A DNA stretch of 64,000 nucleotides from Rhynchopus sp. YZ270_cl-10 (GCA_964035575.1 OZ037880.1:496001-560000), one strand, 5' to 3'; positions 1 to 9,366 are shown, numbered from the stretch's first letter. The notes: generated by a model not told the origin, from the letters alone. Numbers and translations are program-made.

Positions 1-873
1 CATGGTCACGTTCTTGGCAGGCTGGAGCACGTGGAAGGTCTCCACCTTGCAGTCCTGTCCGGGGGTGGTGCAGTATCCAATGGGTCCAGAGGCAGGTCCC
101 ATGCGGCCGTAGGTCACAGCAGCAGTGAGACCCATCCAACCAGGCTGGATGGGACCGGTCACAGCCATCGAGACGGCTCCCTGCACGGCGTTGTACCTCC
201 AGTGCACGTTCACATCATCGAGCACCTTCTTCTCGCATGTGTACGCGACTCCTGCGTCGTCCCTCAGGGTGGAAGGCTGGCAGGTCACGGCAGGCACACG
301 GACGGCAGGAGTGGCGGAGATGGTGAGGTTGAGGACAGCGTTGATCTTGTGTCCTGCGAAAGGGTAAGTGGGGTTCGATGCGAAGTTGAAGGGGGTGATG
401 GCATCGGCGTCAAGGTCGAGACCTCCTGCTCCAGTCAGCATTCTTGCGAAGCGGAGGGTGGCCACGTTGTTGCTGAAGTCAATGCTCGAGTTCAGAAGCT
501 TCTGGGAGGGGTCCGCAAGCACCGGCATCGTCACGTTCTTGGCAGGCTGGAGCACGTGGAAGGTCTCCACCTTGCAGTCCTGTCCGGGGGTGGTGCAGTA
601 TCCAATGGGTCCAGAGGCAGGTCCCATGCGGCCGTAGGTTCCGGCAGCAGTGAGACCAATCCAACCAGGCTGGATGGGGCCGGTCACAGCCATCGAGACG
701 GCTCCCTGCACGGCGTTGTACCTCCAGTGCACGTTCACGTCCTGGATCACGTTCTTCTCGCATGTGTACGCGACTCCTGCGTCGTCCCTCAGGGTGGAAG
801 GCTGGCAAGTCGCTGCGTCGGCACTTGCGAACATCACAGACGCAAGGGCGCACATTCCGGTGAAGCGCATCAT
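1..873 (-). CDS. Secreted tandem-DOMON-like protein, copy 1 (3' part outside window)
   Basis: The reading frame starts at ATG 873 and is open to the window edge (291 codons). It begins with a short hydrophobic signal peptide ending near residue 20 (ADA|ATC), followed by one complete and one partial copy of a 175-residue unit. Each unit has a VHWRYN strand, a GPIQPGW motif, paired cysteines (TCQPS, YTCEK, YCTTPGQDC) and N-glycosylation sequons (NVT, NSS, NLT). The strand pattern and GW motif resemble DOMON (dopamine beta-monooxygenase N-terminal-like) haem/sugar-binding domains; this is a resemblance, not a proven assignment. The second unit differs from the others at a few residues (KKVLDDV, GWMGLTAAV). 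A pyrimidine-rich tract ends in CAG 35 nt before the ATG. It is a duplicate of the gene at 1827-2927. Likely extracellular or lumenal; ligand unknown. Confidence 0.8.
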   Translation of the reverse strand, partial: MMRFTGMCALASVMFASADAATCQPSTLRDDAGVAYTCEKNVIQDVNVHWRYNAVQGAVSMAVTGPIQPGWIGLTAAGTYGRMGPASGPIGYCTTPGQDCKVETFHVLQPAKNVTMPVLADPSQKLLNSSIDFSNNVATLRFARMLTGAGGLDLDADAITPFNFASNPTYPFAGHKINAVLNLTISATPAVRVPAVTCQPSTLRDDAGVAYTCEKKVLDDVNVHWRYNAVQGAVSMAVTGPIQPGWMGLTAAVTYGRMGPASGPIGYCTTPGQDCKVETFHVLQPAKNVTM

Positions 874-1017
874 TTTGTGTTGAAAGGTTGATAAGGAGAT
901 GACAAAAACTGTGGGATGGGGTGTGGGGTGTGCACAAGATTGTCGTAGATTTAGAAAATACACATCGTTTACTTTTTTCTCTTCACTCTAATCTCGGATA
1001 CCACTGTGTTCGATACA

Positions 1018-1097
1018 CTTTTTTGCTGCACCGACAACCCCCAGCCAAGAGGTGCGTTCTGTACTCAATGTCAAGCGACCGTTGGATACACAGCACC
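1018..1097 (-). promoter_or_regulatory. Conserved upstream block of DOMON gene, copy 1
   Basis: This stretch of about 80 bp, around 145-225 nt upstream of the start, is almost identical to 3090-3169, which sits at the same distance from the other copy. The sequence between each block and its gene has partly diverged. It contains TTCTGTACTCAATG (plus strand), also seen in shorter form at about 43850 and 52106. Promoter or untranslated-exon function is inferred from conservation only. Confidence 0.4.
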
Positions 1098-1756
1098 CTT
1101 GTGGGATGAGATAAAAACAAAGAAGAAAAAAAGTGCCACTACGCTTGAAAGAACATCCAACACATCACAAGGCAGAGGTAATCTGTGTAACCCGTGGGTG
1201 TGAGTGGATATCTTTTCAGGCGCAATGGTGAAATCGCTGCAAAAACAACATGCACCTGCCAACCAATACCAGTCATTCAAAGGTGAACTGACTCGTTCAT
1301 AGGTATCAGATGACCCCGTACGCATGAATACTCTCGTCCTACCAACAACACATCATATGGGCACCCGAGGAAGCCGTGCACGAAACATGGGACCTGGCTG
1401 AAGAAGAATAAAAATGTGTTTCCTCTGCCATATTTTCCCTCCAAGCACTGCAAACGAGGATCGGTGCACTTCTCTGGTTACCCATATCATACACAGCTCA
1501 AAAAGTAGGAGACGAAGCTTAAGGTAGTTCACAGCTAAAACAAACTATGTGTTACCCCACCCCATCACTGTTGGGGAGGATAACGCGTCGGACTTTGTTA
1601 CAGATGCAATAAAAATGCCGAACACACAATACACTCTGAATAACACAAAAAATAAAAATACACCTAAGTGAGAGAGAGATCACAAAGAATGACACACGCG
1701 AACGAAAAGACATCGTTGCGGCATCGTTTCAACAGAATACGTCAGAAACACGTAAA

Positions 1757-1800
1757 ACAATTTGACTTGAAATACACAGCCTCTCGTAAGTGTACCTAAA
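1757..1800. repeat. Family E short hairpin repeat
   Basis: It reads TTGACTTGAAATACA, then CAGCCTCTCGT, then AGTGTACC. Related copies are at 5110-5142, 41369-41405 and 59706-59757. The ends can pair around the CTCTCGT loop. Confidence 0.55.
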
Positions 1801-1826
1801 AAAAATAGACACGAAAAAGTCTAAAC

Positions 1827-2927
1827 TCAGAACTGCGGTGCAGCAGAGATGGTGAGGTTGAGGACAGCGTTGATCTTGTGTCCTGCGAAAGGGTAAGTGG
1901 GGTTCGATGCGAAGTTGAAGGGGGTGATGGCGTCGGCGTCAAGGTCGAGACCTCCTGCTCCAGTCAGCATTCTTGCGAAGCGGAGGGTGGCCACGTTGTT
2001 GCTGAAGTCAATGCTCGAGTTCAGAAGCTTCTGGGAGGGGTCCGCAAGCACCGGCATGGTCACGTTCTTGGCGGGCTGGAGCACGTGGAAAGTCTCCACC
2101 TTGCAGTCCTGTCCGGGGGTGGTGCAGTATCCAATGGGTCCAGAGGCAGGTCCCATGCGGCCGTAGGTTCCGGCAGCAGTGAGACCAATCCAACCAGGCT
2201 GGATGGGACCGGTCACAGCCATCGAGACGGCTCCCTGCACGGCGTTGTACCTCCAGTGCACGTTCACGTCCTGGATAACGTTCTTCTCGCATGTGTACGC
2301 GACTCCTGCGTCGTCCCTCAGGGTGGAAGGCTGGCAGGTCACGGCAGGCACACGAACGGCAGGAGTGGCCGAGATGGTGAGGTTGAGGACAGCGTTGATC
2401 TTGTGTCCTGCGAAAGGGTAAGTGGGGTTCGATGCGAAGTTGAAGGGGGTGATGGCATCGGCGTCAAGGTCGAGACCTCCTGCTCCAGTCAGCATTCTTG
2501 CGAAGCGGAGGGTGGCCACGTTGTTGCTGAAGTCAATGCTCGAGTTCAGAAGCTTCTGGGACGGGTCTGCAAGCACCGGCATCGTCACGTTCTTGGCGGG
2601 CTGGAGCACGTGGAAAGTCTCCACCTTGCAGTCCTGTCCGGGGGTGGTGCAGTATCCAATGGGTCCAGAGGCAGGTCCCATGCGGCCGTAGGTTCCGGCA
2701 GCAGTGAGACCAATCCAACCAGGCTGGATGGGGCCGGTCACAGCCATCGAGACGGCTCCCTGCACGGCGTTGTACCTCCAGTGCACGTTCACGTCCTGGA
2801 TAACGTTCTTCTCGCATGTGTACGCGACTCCTGCGTCGTCCCTCAGGGTGGAAGGCTGGCAGGTCGCTGCGTCGGCACTTGTGAACATCACAGACGCAAG
2901 GGCGCACATTCCGGTGAAGCGCATCAT
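1827..2927 (-). CDS. Secreted tandem-DOMON-like protein, copy 2 (complete)
   Basis: A 366-residue protein starting MMRFTGM at 2927. The upstream in-frame extension is not used because a C-rich tract ending in CAG (35 nt upstream) marks a probable splice acceptor. A signal peptide of about 20 residues is followed by two copies of a 175-aa (525-bp) unit that are almost identical in protein sequence, and a short AAPQF tail. Each unit carries the cysteines, GPIQPGW motif and N-glycosylation sites described for copy 1. There is no membrane segment after the signal peptide, so it is likely secreted. Near-identity between units and between the two genes points to recent duplication or gene conversion. 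The DOMON assignment is tentative and the substrate or ligand is unknown. Confidence 0.85.
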   Translation of the reverse strand: MMRFTGMCALASVMFTSADAATCQPSTLRDDAGVAYTCEKNVIQDVNVHWRYNAVQGAVSMAVTGPIQPGWIGLTAAGTYGRMGPASGPIGYCTTPGQDCKVETFHVLQPAKNVTMPVLADPSQKLLNSSIDFSNNVATLRFARMLTGAGGLDLDADAITPFNFASNPTYPFAGHKINAVLNLTISATPAVRVPAVTCQPSTLRDDAGVAYTCEKNVIQDVNVHWRYNAVQGAVSMAVTGPIQPGWIGLTAAGTYGRMGPASGPIGYCTTPGQDCKVETFHVLQPAKNVTMPVLADPSQKLLNSSIDFSNNVATLRFARMLTGAGGLDLDADAITPFNFASNPTYPFAGHKINAVLNLTISAAPQF

Positions 2928-3089
2928 TTTGTGTTGAAAGGTTGATAAGGAGATGACAAAAACTGTGGGATGGGGTGTGGGGTGTGCACAAGATTGTCGT
3001 AGATTTAGAAAACAAAACCTCCCCTTTTTTTTAACTCTAATCTCAACACCTGGACTTGGATCCTCGGATACCACCATATTCTATACACT

Positions 3090-3169
3090 TTTTTGCTGCA
3101 TCGACAACCCCCAGCCAAGAGGTGCGTTCTGTACTCAATGCCAAGCGACAGTTGGATACACAGCACCAT
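3090..3169 (-). promoter_or_regulatory. Conserved upstream block of DOMON gene, copy 2
   Basis: Counterpart of 1018-1097 with only a few substitutions, placed about 165-240 nt upstream of the start codon. It may be part of the promoter or an untranslated leader. Confidence 0.4.
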
Positions 3170-3194
3170 TTGTATTTACTTTGCAATTTGGACT

Positions 3195-3416
3195 CTATGC
3201 AGCAAGTTTGAGAAGGGTTTCGACTGTGCAGGACTTTGTGACATCGTCTTCATCGACAAGGAGCCCTCCAGCCGCGTCCAGCTGCAGCAGGCCCTCCTCC
3301 TCAAGCAGCGCTTCACGCAGACGCTTCCTCCGCCGCTCCACCCGCAGCAGCTCGGTGCTGCTCTCCCTGAGATACGCACGCACCTGCTCCAGGGACACTG
3401 ACGAATCGTCGTCCAT
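3195..3416 (-). CDS. Small acidic/basic coiled-coil protein (73 aa), unknown function
   Basis: The frame starts MDDDSSVSLEQV at 3416 and ends LLKLAA. The centre is strongly helical with heptad-like leucines and alternating charge (LLRVERRRKRLREALLEEE), typical of a short coiled coil. There is no signal peptide or membrane segment. The upstream sequence has an ACGCAG acceptor-like site but a purine-rich leader, so the start is less certain than in neighbouring genes. It lies between the DOMON gene and the J-protein gene in the same direction, and base composition is coding-like compared with the A-rich flanks. I do not recognise the family. It could also be one exon of a larger gene. Confidence 0.5.
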   Translation of the reverse strand: MDDDSSVSLEQVRAYLRESSTELLRVERRRKRLREALLEEEGLLQLDAAGGLLVDEDDVTKSCTVETLLKLAA

Positions 3417-3857
3417 ACTCCCCTCCCTCTTTTGTTTCCCCCTCAGCACCCTGCGTTTTTGTAAATGAAAGTGAAAAAAAAGGGGGTTTCAATTATCGGC
3501 CAAAAGGGTTTCCTTAAACCGGAAGGGAACTCATATTTCATAGAAAAGGGTATTTTATTTAGAGTGCATATTTGCAGATGCAGATGAACATTTCGGGTTT
3601 TTCGGGAAAAAATTGCAAATTTCGCACCAGCCTTGCAAAACGGGAGTACAAAGGGAGGGGGGGCTCTTTTATTATTATGATCACTCACAACACCTTCCTT
3701 GCCGCCCTCAGGCAGGCTTATCCTATCCAACAGTACACAGAGACATAACCCTGTTCACCTTTTTTTTCAAGCTAGATTTTTTTTTTTTCCGCGAGGCTAG
3801 AAGATACCGACACCGACGCATCCTGAAATGCTATCACCCAGAACCGCCCTCATTCCT
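3417..3857. other. Intergenic, no feature seen
   Basis: A/T- and homopolymer-rich sequence between the coiled-coil gene and the J-protein stop codon. I see no conserved repeat or exon. Confidence 0.5.
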
Positions 3858-4763
3858 TCACAAGAACGCTGATGGAACCGAGAAGGACCGTTCTATGGCG
3901 ACGATCTCAGGTTTTTTACGTTTCATTGAAGAGACTCTAAGGAGAAACACGAGAAGAGGGAGGGCGGCTAAGGCAGCGTACTTCGCACATGAGAGCGAGT
4001 TTGGCGGCACAAAATAGAAGCCCCGCGCAGCGAAGGAGACCACCATATCACCACGGCCGGTTACCTTACCACGTTCACGAACCGGCATGCCATAACCCCG
4101 GACCCGTTGTTCACCTTCAGATGACGTTAATGAGATCACCCCACCACCAATCAGAGGGACATTTACAATGTCACCATGAGACCGTACATCAACACAAATA
4201 TGCAAATCAGCATCCTTCCTGGTAAACAAATCATGACTAATCTGCTGCAAAACCACGACCACCCCTTCGTCATGAAAGGTAACCTTTGTACCGCTTTTCC
4301 ACCCTCTTTCAATCGGAATTTCTAGGGTAATGTCTTTTGACTGTCCAGAGTATGGAGAGGTTTGGGTCAGGCGGAGTTCGTGGATAGATCCGGTAAAGAG
4401 GTCTTCGAGGGGGACCCAGAGGGTTTCCTCCATATACCGTTTTGGGCCGCGACCGCCGAAATCGAATTGTTCACCGCCGAAGAAGCAGGAGAAGATGTCA
4501 TCAAAGTCACGACCATCGAAGGAGCTGCCGCCATAGCCTGGAGCAGGACCGCCGTTGTCATATTCGGCACGCATTTCAGCGTCTCCCAGGGTCTCGTATG
4601 CTTGGCTGATCCGTTTGAATTCCTCCTGCGCCTGTTCTTTCGCCTCCTCTGTCCGCTGTCTATCCGGATGCCACTTCAAAGCAAGCTTCTTATAAGCCTT
4701 TCGTATTTCCTCTTCGGAGGCCCCTTCGTCGACACCCAACGTTTCGTAGTATTCTTTTGTCAT
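3858..4763 (-). CDS. Type II J-domain co-chaperone (Hsp40) with C-terminal membrane anchor
   Basis: A 301-residue protein starting [11 protein letters not shown]. The J domain (about 1-75) has the HPD motif (KWHPDR) that stimulates Hsp70 ATPase. A short Gly/Phe-rich linker ([14 protein letters not shown]) follows, then a DnaJ C-terminal substrate-binding region (about 115-265) without the CxxCxGxG zinc repeats, so it is DNAJB/Sis1-like. Unusually, a hydrophobic segment ([13 protein letters not shown]) and a basic tail lie near the C-terminus, which suggests a tail-anchored protein with the J domain in the cytosol. The in-frame extension up to 4826 is the translation of a family A repeat and is not taken as coding; that repeat ends 9 nt before the ATG. 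Confidence 0.9.
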   Translation of the reverse strand: MTKEYYETLGVDEGASEEEIRKAYKKLALKWHPDRQRTEEAKEQAQEEFKRISQAYETLGDAEMRAEYDNGGPAPGYGGSSFDGRDFDDIFSCFFGGEQFDFGGRGPKRYMEETLWVPLEDLFTGSIHELRLTQTSPYSGQSKDITLEIPIERGWKSGTKVTFHDEGVVVVLQQISHDLFTRKDADLHICVDVRSHGDIVNVPLIGGGVISLTSSEGEQRVRGYGMPVRERGKVTGRGDMVVSFAARGFYFVPPNSLSCAKYAALAALPLLVFLLRVSSMKRKKPEIVAIERSFSVPSAFL

Positions 4764-4772
4764 TTTATTTTT

Positions 4773-4834
4773 GATAAATTGTTGGAGTAGTGTAGTTGCC
4801 TCGGTTGCGTTGCCACAGGTGTGCAATCTCCACT
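4773..4834 (-). repeat. Family A short interspersed repeat, next to the J-protein start
   Basis: The plus strand reads GATAAATTGTTGGAG, then TAGTGTAGTTGCCTCGG, then CAATCTCCACT. It is about 62 bp with four more copies at 22696, 23515, 56673 and 57251. Read on the minus strand the element ends in an A-run, here running into the J-protein start codon, so it would be part of the 5' untranslated region. Confidence 0.8.
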
Positions 4835-5262
4835 GTCCTTTTTATTTAATACAGCCCTGTGCTCTGAGGGGAGGTGAGGGGAGGTGTGAAAGGGAAGGTA
4901 GTGTGTGGGGGATATGGATATGGGTAGGGATTGGGATAGGTCCAGCTTGGGTGGAAAAAAAAGGAAGACTTTTTTTGATACCATTTTTCTACCCTTTTTG
5001 AAATAACTCTAGGGGGGGATTGGAGGGGGGAAAGCAATCTCATTTTTTTTTGTGCCCCCCAAGGATTTTGCAGAATCTTACCACCGAGCTGCAGATGAGA
5101 CCAAAAAGAGTGGGCTTGAAATACAAAGCCCTCTCATGACAGAAAAAAAAAAAACGTTGGTGCGCGAGAAACAGATAACACTGGGTGGATCCGTAACCAT
5201 GCCAGCTGTGTCATATCCATTTTGTGGTTTAAATTTACCTTCTTTTTTGTTCCTTTTTCATT
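4835..5262. other. Intergenic with family E repeat
   Basis: T- and G-rich sequence. The only recognisable item is a family E copy at 5110-5142, downstream of the stop codon at 5263. Confidence 0.5.
5110..5142. repeat. Family E short hairpin repeat
   Basis: It reads GGCTTGAAATACAAAGC followed by CCTCTCATGACAG, close to the copy at 59706. Confidence 0.55.
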
Positions 5263-8127
5263 TCATTCAAAAACCGAGAGCACGTCGCCCTGTTTGATAT
5301 GCATATCTGCGACGGCAACGAGACGGAGGGTTCCTCCGTGGGGGATTAATGTTTTTTTGCATGATGCAGTTTCATCGATGGTGCGTTTTTGTAGGAAGGA
5401 CCCGGGGTTGGCACATGCAGCCGTGTCTAAGTAGTACGGTATATGCTCCGACGGGAAACGGGTCACGTTGGTTGTATCAGGACGGGGTTCTGCGAGACCT
5501 CCAAACCCTGACATCGGCTTGACCTCTCCAAGCATCGAGCACACAAAGTCCCCCGGCTTGAAGGCACGCAACGCCACCAGGGACAATCCTTTCAACCCGA
5601 CACGGCGCACCTCATCCTCCTCCCGCACCTCACGCAGCAGCTCTTCGTTTGCGGACACCTTTATCCGCAGCAGCACCTCCACCACAAAGCTCATCCTCAC
5701 CACATCGGATGCAATCAGCGTTCTGCCGTACTCCTCCTTGAACACATCGCCACTCTGCACACTACCTTTCTCTACGTCAAAATAACACACCTTCTCTGTA
5801 CGGTGGTAGTATGGGGTTAACAGATTGTACCATTCCTTCGGTGTTCCATGGAGATATGAATCTTGTAGGTCTACGGTCTCACAAAGAGATGCGGTTTCTG
5901 GTGTGTTGTGATGAAGGAGTGCCATGAGATGTGCCCCGGTCAGTCCCCATAGTCCGTCACGTACCCGGTATTGTTCTGGAGTCCATTTTTGCATATCTGC
6001 AGTTAAAATCGAATGGTGTAAAGGCGAGAGAAGGTTCTCCAACCTACACCTCTTCACCACACAGTCCAGAGGCGCGCTCCCCTGCAACGCACGCTCCAGC
6101 TGCCGCTTCCCGGTATTCCCTTCCAAAGCTACTCCATTAATCGAAACCAACCTCGTCTCCTCACCTAACGGGGTGTCCTTCAGAATGTCATTTAGAAGAA
6201 CACCCTCTCTTGCCCCAGCGAGCCACTCATCCAGCTTTGTTGGTGGAGTGTTATAGATGATGACTGGGCTCGCCTTTTGGGAAAGAACTTTGAAGGTGTA
6301 CCGCATTGGGTGAGTAGATTCAGAGGTGAAGTCGAGGGTGTGCTGCCCTGGGTCGATATGTGCATCGAAACGGATCAGACATTTAGGCCAGCAGGAGCTG
6401 TCCTTCAGGGAGGAGATGTGTTGGGAAGGGGTGTCGGTTTCGAGAAGCTGCAGGTCCACCCAGAGGCCGAGGTTGTTTGTCGCCTCGTTGAGGGTGAAGG
6501 GAACCTGGCAGGTGTTGTTGGAGTTCTCCAGCAACGCCCCTGGGGCGAACGGAACGTTCTCAATGCAGAAGACCTCAGAACGCTGTGTGCGGTGCTCCAA
6601 GCCTATGCCAAGGCACCACCCGCCACCACAGCAGCCACATTTCTTTGTATCCGCAGAGTGCTTCACATCTTCAATCACATCGTCTCCTTTAAAAAATGCT
6701 GCCTCCGTTTTCACCCGAAACGGAATCGAAACGAATTTTGGAGATAAAAACCGTTGTGCACAATCCCGGAGTGTCTCGATCACACCCTCCTCTGTTGTCA
6801 ATACCCCAATGAGCTCATGGATTACTACATCCGCTTTTGCGTTGTTTGGGAGATTGACGTCGGTTGAAATGCCAAGAATCAGGGTGATTTTTTCTTGCAG
6901 TGGTTCAGGCAATGTTTTGACTGTTTGCTGTGCCTTTAGAAATGCAGTCTCATCCGCTTCTATAGCATACACATGCTGTGCTCCTGCCTCTAATGCGAAG
7001 ATCGAAAGCAACGCAAAGGGGCCGGTACCTATCTCAAGCACGGTCTTGCCTTTGCAGGTCTCATAGATGGCGCGTTTGTATCCATTGGTGCGGTCGAGGT
7101 CATCGCGCATGCGTGCATAACTCTGCAAAGAGAACGCAGAGGTTTGATACATTGAGCTCAAAGTGTCCTTATCTGCCGTAGACACAGCAGAACGCAATGA
7201 TTCCTTTGTGATACCCTTAAAGGAGGAGGGGTCGGAATCAAGGGAGAGATGGAAGGATTCTCCGACTAAGTGTCGGACTACAGGAGAACGGAGGATTTCT
7301 GGGCTTTGTATTCCGCCCCGCATTTCGAGAAGCTCCCATAGACGTCGTGTAGCCTGCTCCAAACGGAGTTTTGACTGTGCCTGGACAGCGTTTGCGACGA
7401 TGAAATTAGTGTCCAGCATGGTGTCGACGTTGACATTGAAGATATTTAGGTATGCCGCTGCAACGTCACTGCGTGCAATGTCCCCATAGCTTGAGACCAG
7501 CAGAATTTCTAGGTTGTGACGGAGTTTTGCTACATCCACCTCCACCACCCCTGATGGTGTTGTCATATACACTACCCCCGCAACGCTTCTGTAGAAGACG
7601 GTCCCACAGCGTTGCTGCGAACCTAGGGTTTGCGACGCAAAAAGAAAGACCACGCCGTTCTCCTGCCCTGCAACCGGGGTGGTTTCAGGGTAAAGCAGGT
7701 CGGAAGAGAGAAACGCAAGGATGCGTTGCCCCATGCTGCGTTTGGTTTCCTTTTGGTCGGCGAGGGGGACGTCCGGTTTTGGGGTGGCGGAGGCGAGGAT
7801 ACCCTTGACGGTGCGATCGCTGAGGTCCTTTCCACCAAATACATAAGCCACAACTGCTTCTTCTCCATGTAGACCGTAGGCATTGAACAGCCTCTCCCGC
7901 ACCACAGGAGAAGATGTTACACCAGAGTCGTGGATCGTTGCCAGCATGGAGTGTCCATCCTCCCATAGCGGCAGTTCCGGCCAGCGTCCCTGCTGCTCGT
8001 CGGTCAGCGGGTGTGCGGTTGGTGGAGGAGCGCAGCCATGTCGTATGATCCTACCTTTGTGATAGTGCCCCGTCCCTGAACCAAGCAAAGGCTCGTTTGC
8101 GAATAAAAAGATCGAAGGGTCGTTCAT
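5263..8127 (-). CDS. PRMT-like methyltransferase fused to PDZ-like and SET-like regions
   Basis: A 954-residue protein in one exon; a pyrimidine tract ending in TTAG lies 13 nt before the ATG. Residues about 335-480 carry a class I SAM-dependent fold: motif I VLEIGTGPF (about 360), the acidic end of strand 2 (AIEADE), and HELIG...TTEEG in the place of the PRMT double-E loop. A PRMT-type beta-barrel region follows. Residues about 625-705 end in LVSINGVAL and look like the second half of a PDZ domain. The last ~110 residues resemble a SET domain: LVALRAFKPGDFV, a GEV, then ANPGSFLQ where NHSC is expected, and LRLVAVADMHIKQGD. The NHSC replacement suggests the SET-like part is not a normal catalyst. 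Likely modifies arginine or another residue; substrate unknown. Confidence 0.75.
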   Translation of the reverse strand: MNDPSIFLFANEPLLGSGTGHYHKGRIIRHGCAPPPTAHPLTDEQQGRWPELPLWEDGHSMLATIHDSGVTSSPVVRERLFNAYGLHGEEAVVAYVFGGKDLSDRTVKGILASATPKPDVPLADQKETKRSMGQRILAFLSSDLLYPETTPVAGQENGVVFLFASQTLGSQQRCGTVFYRSVAGVVYMTTPSGVVEVDVAKLRHNLEILLVSSYGDIARSDVAAAYLNIFNVNVDTMLDTNFIVANAVQAQSKLRLEQATRRLWELLEMRGGIQSPEILRSPVVRHLVGESFHLSLDSDPSSFKGITKESLRSAVSTADKDTLSSMYQTSAFSLQSYARMRDDLDRTNGYKRAIYETCKGKTVLEIGTGPFALLSIFALEAGAQHVYAIEADETAFLKAQQTVKTLPEPLQEKITLILGISTDVNLPNNAKADVVIHELIGVLTTEEGVIETLRDCAQRFLSPKFVSIPFRVKTEAAFFKGDDVIEDVKHSADTKKCGCCGGGWCLGIGLEHRTQRSEVFCIENVPFAPGALLENSNNTCQVPFTLNEATNNLGLWVDLQLLETDTPSQHISSLKDSSCWPKCLIRFDAHIDPGQHTLDFTSESTHPMRYTFKVLSQKASPVIIYNTPPTKLDEWLAGAREGVLLNDILKDTPLGEETRLVSINGVALEGNTGKRQLERALQGSAPLDCVVKRCRLENLLSPLHHSILTADMQKWTPEQYRVRDGLWGLTGAHLMALLHHNTPETASLCETVDLQDSYLHGTPKEWYNLLTPYYHRTEKVCYFDVEKGSVQSGDVFKEEYGRTLIASDVVRMSFVVEVLLRIKVSANEELLREVREEDEVRRVGLKGLSLVALRAFKPGDFVCSMLGEVKPMSGFGGLAEPRPDTTNVTRFPSEHIPYYLDTAACANPGSFLQKRTIDETASCKKTLIPHGGTLRLVAVADMHIKQGDVLSVFE

Positions 8128-8140
8128 TTAGTGTTCTTTC

Positions 8141-8160
8141 CTAAGGAAAAAAGGGTGAGA
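8141..8160 (-). promoter_or_regulatory. Probable 3' splice (trans-splice) acceptor upstream of PRMT/SET gene
   Basis: On the minus strand CTCACCCTTTTTTCCTTAG precedes the ATG by 13 nt with no upstream exon in sight, as expected of a spliced-leader addition site. Confidence 0.5.
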
Positions 8161-8644
8161 AGGAGGTGAAAAAAGTGGTATCGTAGAGTTCCAGCTTTGT
8201 GAAACAGAGAAAACTGTATCATGTATGTCAACAGTGAGAAATGTGAAAAGGAAAATTTTTGTTGCTCCACAAAGGGGAGGGATTGCGGGGGGGAAGAGAC
8301 CAGGATCAGGTGTGGAGAGGGATAGAGGGGGAAATAAATGGAATAAAAAACTCTTTTTTTTTTGTGTGACTCTACCAAAGAAATAAGGGGGGAAGTGGGA
8401 GGGATTGTTATGTATTGTGGGAGAAAAGAAAAGAGAACAGCAAAGAGAGTTTTTTTGTTGTGGGGGAAGGGGGGAGGAAAGGTTAATTTTTCACTGAGTG
8501 GAAGACGAGAGGGGAAAAAAGCTGTTCAGCGGGAAAATTTTTTTTTTTTTCCAATTCCGCAGCTGGTTATATGTTCTCGTAGAAGGGAAACAAAGGGCAA
8601 AGAGATGAGGGGAGGGACAGGGTTTAAAGAAGTGAGAACAGTGG

Positions 8645-8686
8645 GTCAGATGATCTAAGCTTTCTTTCTTTGCTTAGTCACCTGGC
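8645..8686. repeat. Family D hairpin repeat
   Basis: CAGATGATCTAAGC, a T-rich spacer, then GCTTAGTCACC. The inverted CTAAGC/GCTTAG arms form the stem. Diverged compared with 54917. Confidence 0.55.
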
Positions 8687-8984
8687 AAGGAAGTGTGGTC
8701 AAGGTGTGACAAAAAAAGATCGGGTCTTTTGTTTGTGCGCTCAAAGCCGGGAAAACAAAAAGGTGAAAAAATGTGTTAAACTGAAGTACGGTTGTTGTGG
8801 TTAATTGAGTACTCAAAGAAACAAGCAAGCTTCTGTTTTTTTCAATCCGTTTTGTTTGCCCTGCAGCGCTGCCTCCAATCTTTTTAGAATTGACAACAAG
8901 TTGTTTTATCAAAAAAGAGAGAAAAGAAGAAAACGCTGGAAAGTACGAATGCTCGCTGTGCACACACAATAAAGCAAAGTTGGT

Positions 8985-9045
8985 ATGTTGCAAATGTCTC
9001 TGGGACGTTCCGTGGGTTATCGAACCCCCCCAGGAGTGTTTCACA
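8985..9045 (+). repeat. Family C tRNA-like repeat, partial
   Basis: Keeps the 3' half: CTCTGGGACGTTCCGTGGG then TTATCGAACCCC, as in the copy at 32212. The box A half is degraded. Confidence 0.6.
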
Positions 9046-9366
9046 ACAAAAGAAAAAGACTCCCCTCATGACAGCAAGATAGAAGTGTTCTCAAGGCAGA
9101 TTCATGAGGCAAGAGAAAAAAAAAAACAGCTGAACCACTGTGACCTTTTGTTTCAAAAAAGGGGGAAAGATAATACTTTTTATTGGGAAAGAAGAGGTGG
9201 AAAGCACACTGACCCCTGTAAAGGAACCAGTCTCCCCCCCTCACCCTTCACCCATAAAAACTTTGGGTATATTTACTAAAAAAAAACACACACACACACA
9301 GCTCTCCCTTCTCAATTGCTTCAAGATGGAAATCTTGAGTACATTTATTTCTTTTTTTTTTGGGGG

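Larger units (their letters stand above)
874..1826. other. Intergenic region between the two DOMON genes
   Basis: No coding region is supported. It holds the copy-1 upstream block (1018-1097), then A-rich sequence, and a family E repeat at 1757-1800 just beyond the stop codon of the second DOMON gene, probably in its 3' untranslated region. Confidence 0.6.
8128..9366. other. Intergenic, repeat-bearing
   Basis: About 1.2 kb with no convincing gene. It holds a family D hairpin (8645-8686), a partial family C element (8985-9045) and a short CA repeat (9286-9301) near the dynein stop codon. Confidence 0.6.

Noticed and set aside
31-2945. Long plus-strand open frames over the DOMON genes (up to 355 codons)
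   Set aside because: They are the antisense of the DOMON units. The minus frame has the signal peptide, cysteine pattern and repeat conservation; the plus frames start inside a unit and have histidine/glycine-rich low-meaning sequence.
4764-4826. N-terminal extension of the J-protein ([12 protein letters not shown]...)
   Set aside because: The same peptide appears wherever family A occurs (22749, 23590, 56727), so it is repeat translation. The J domain begins properly at [11 protein letters not shown].
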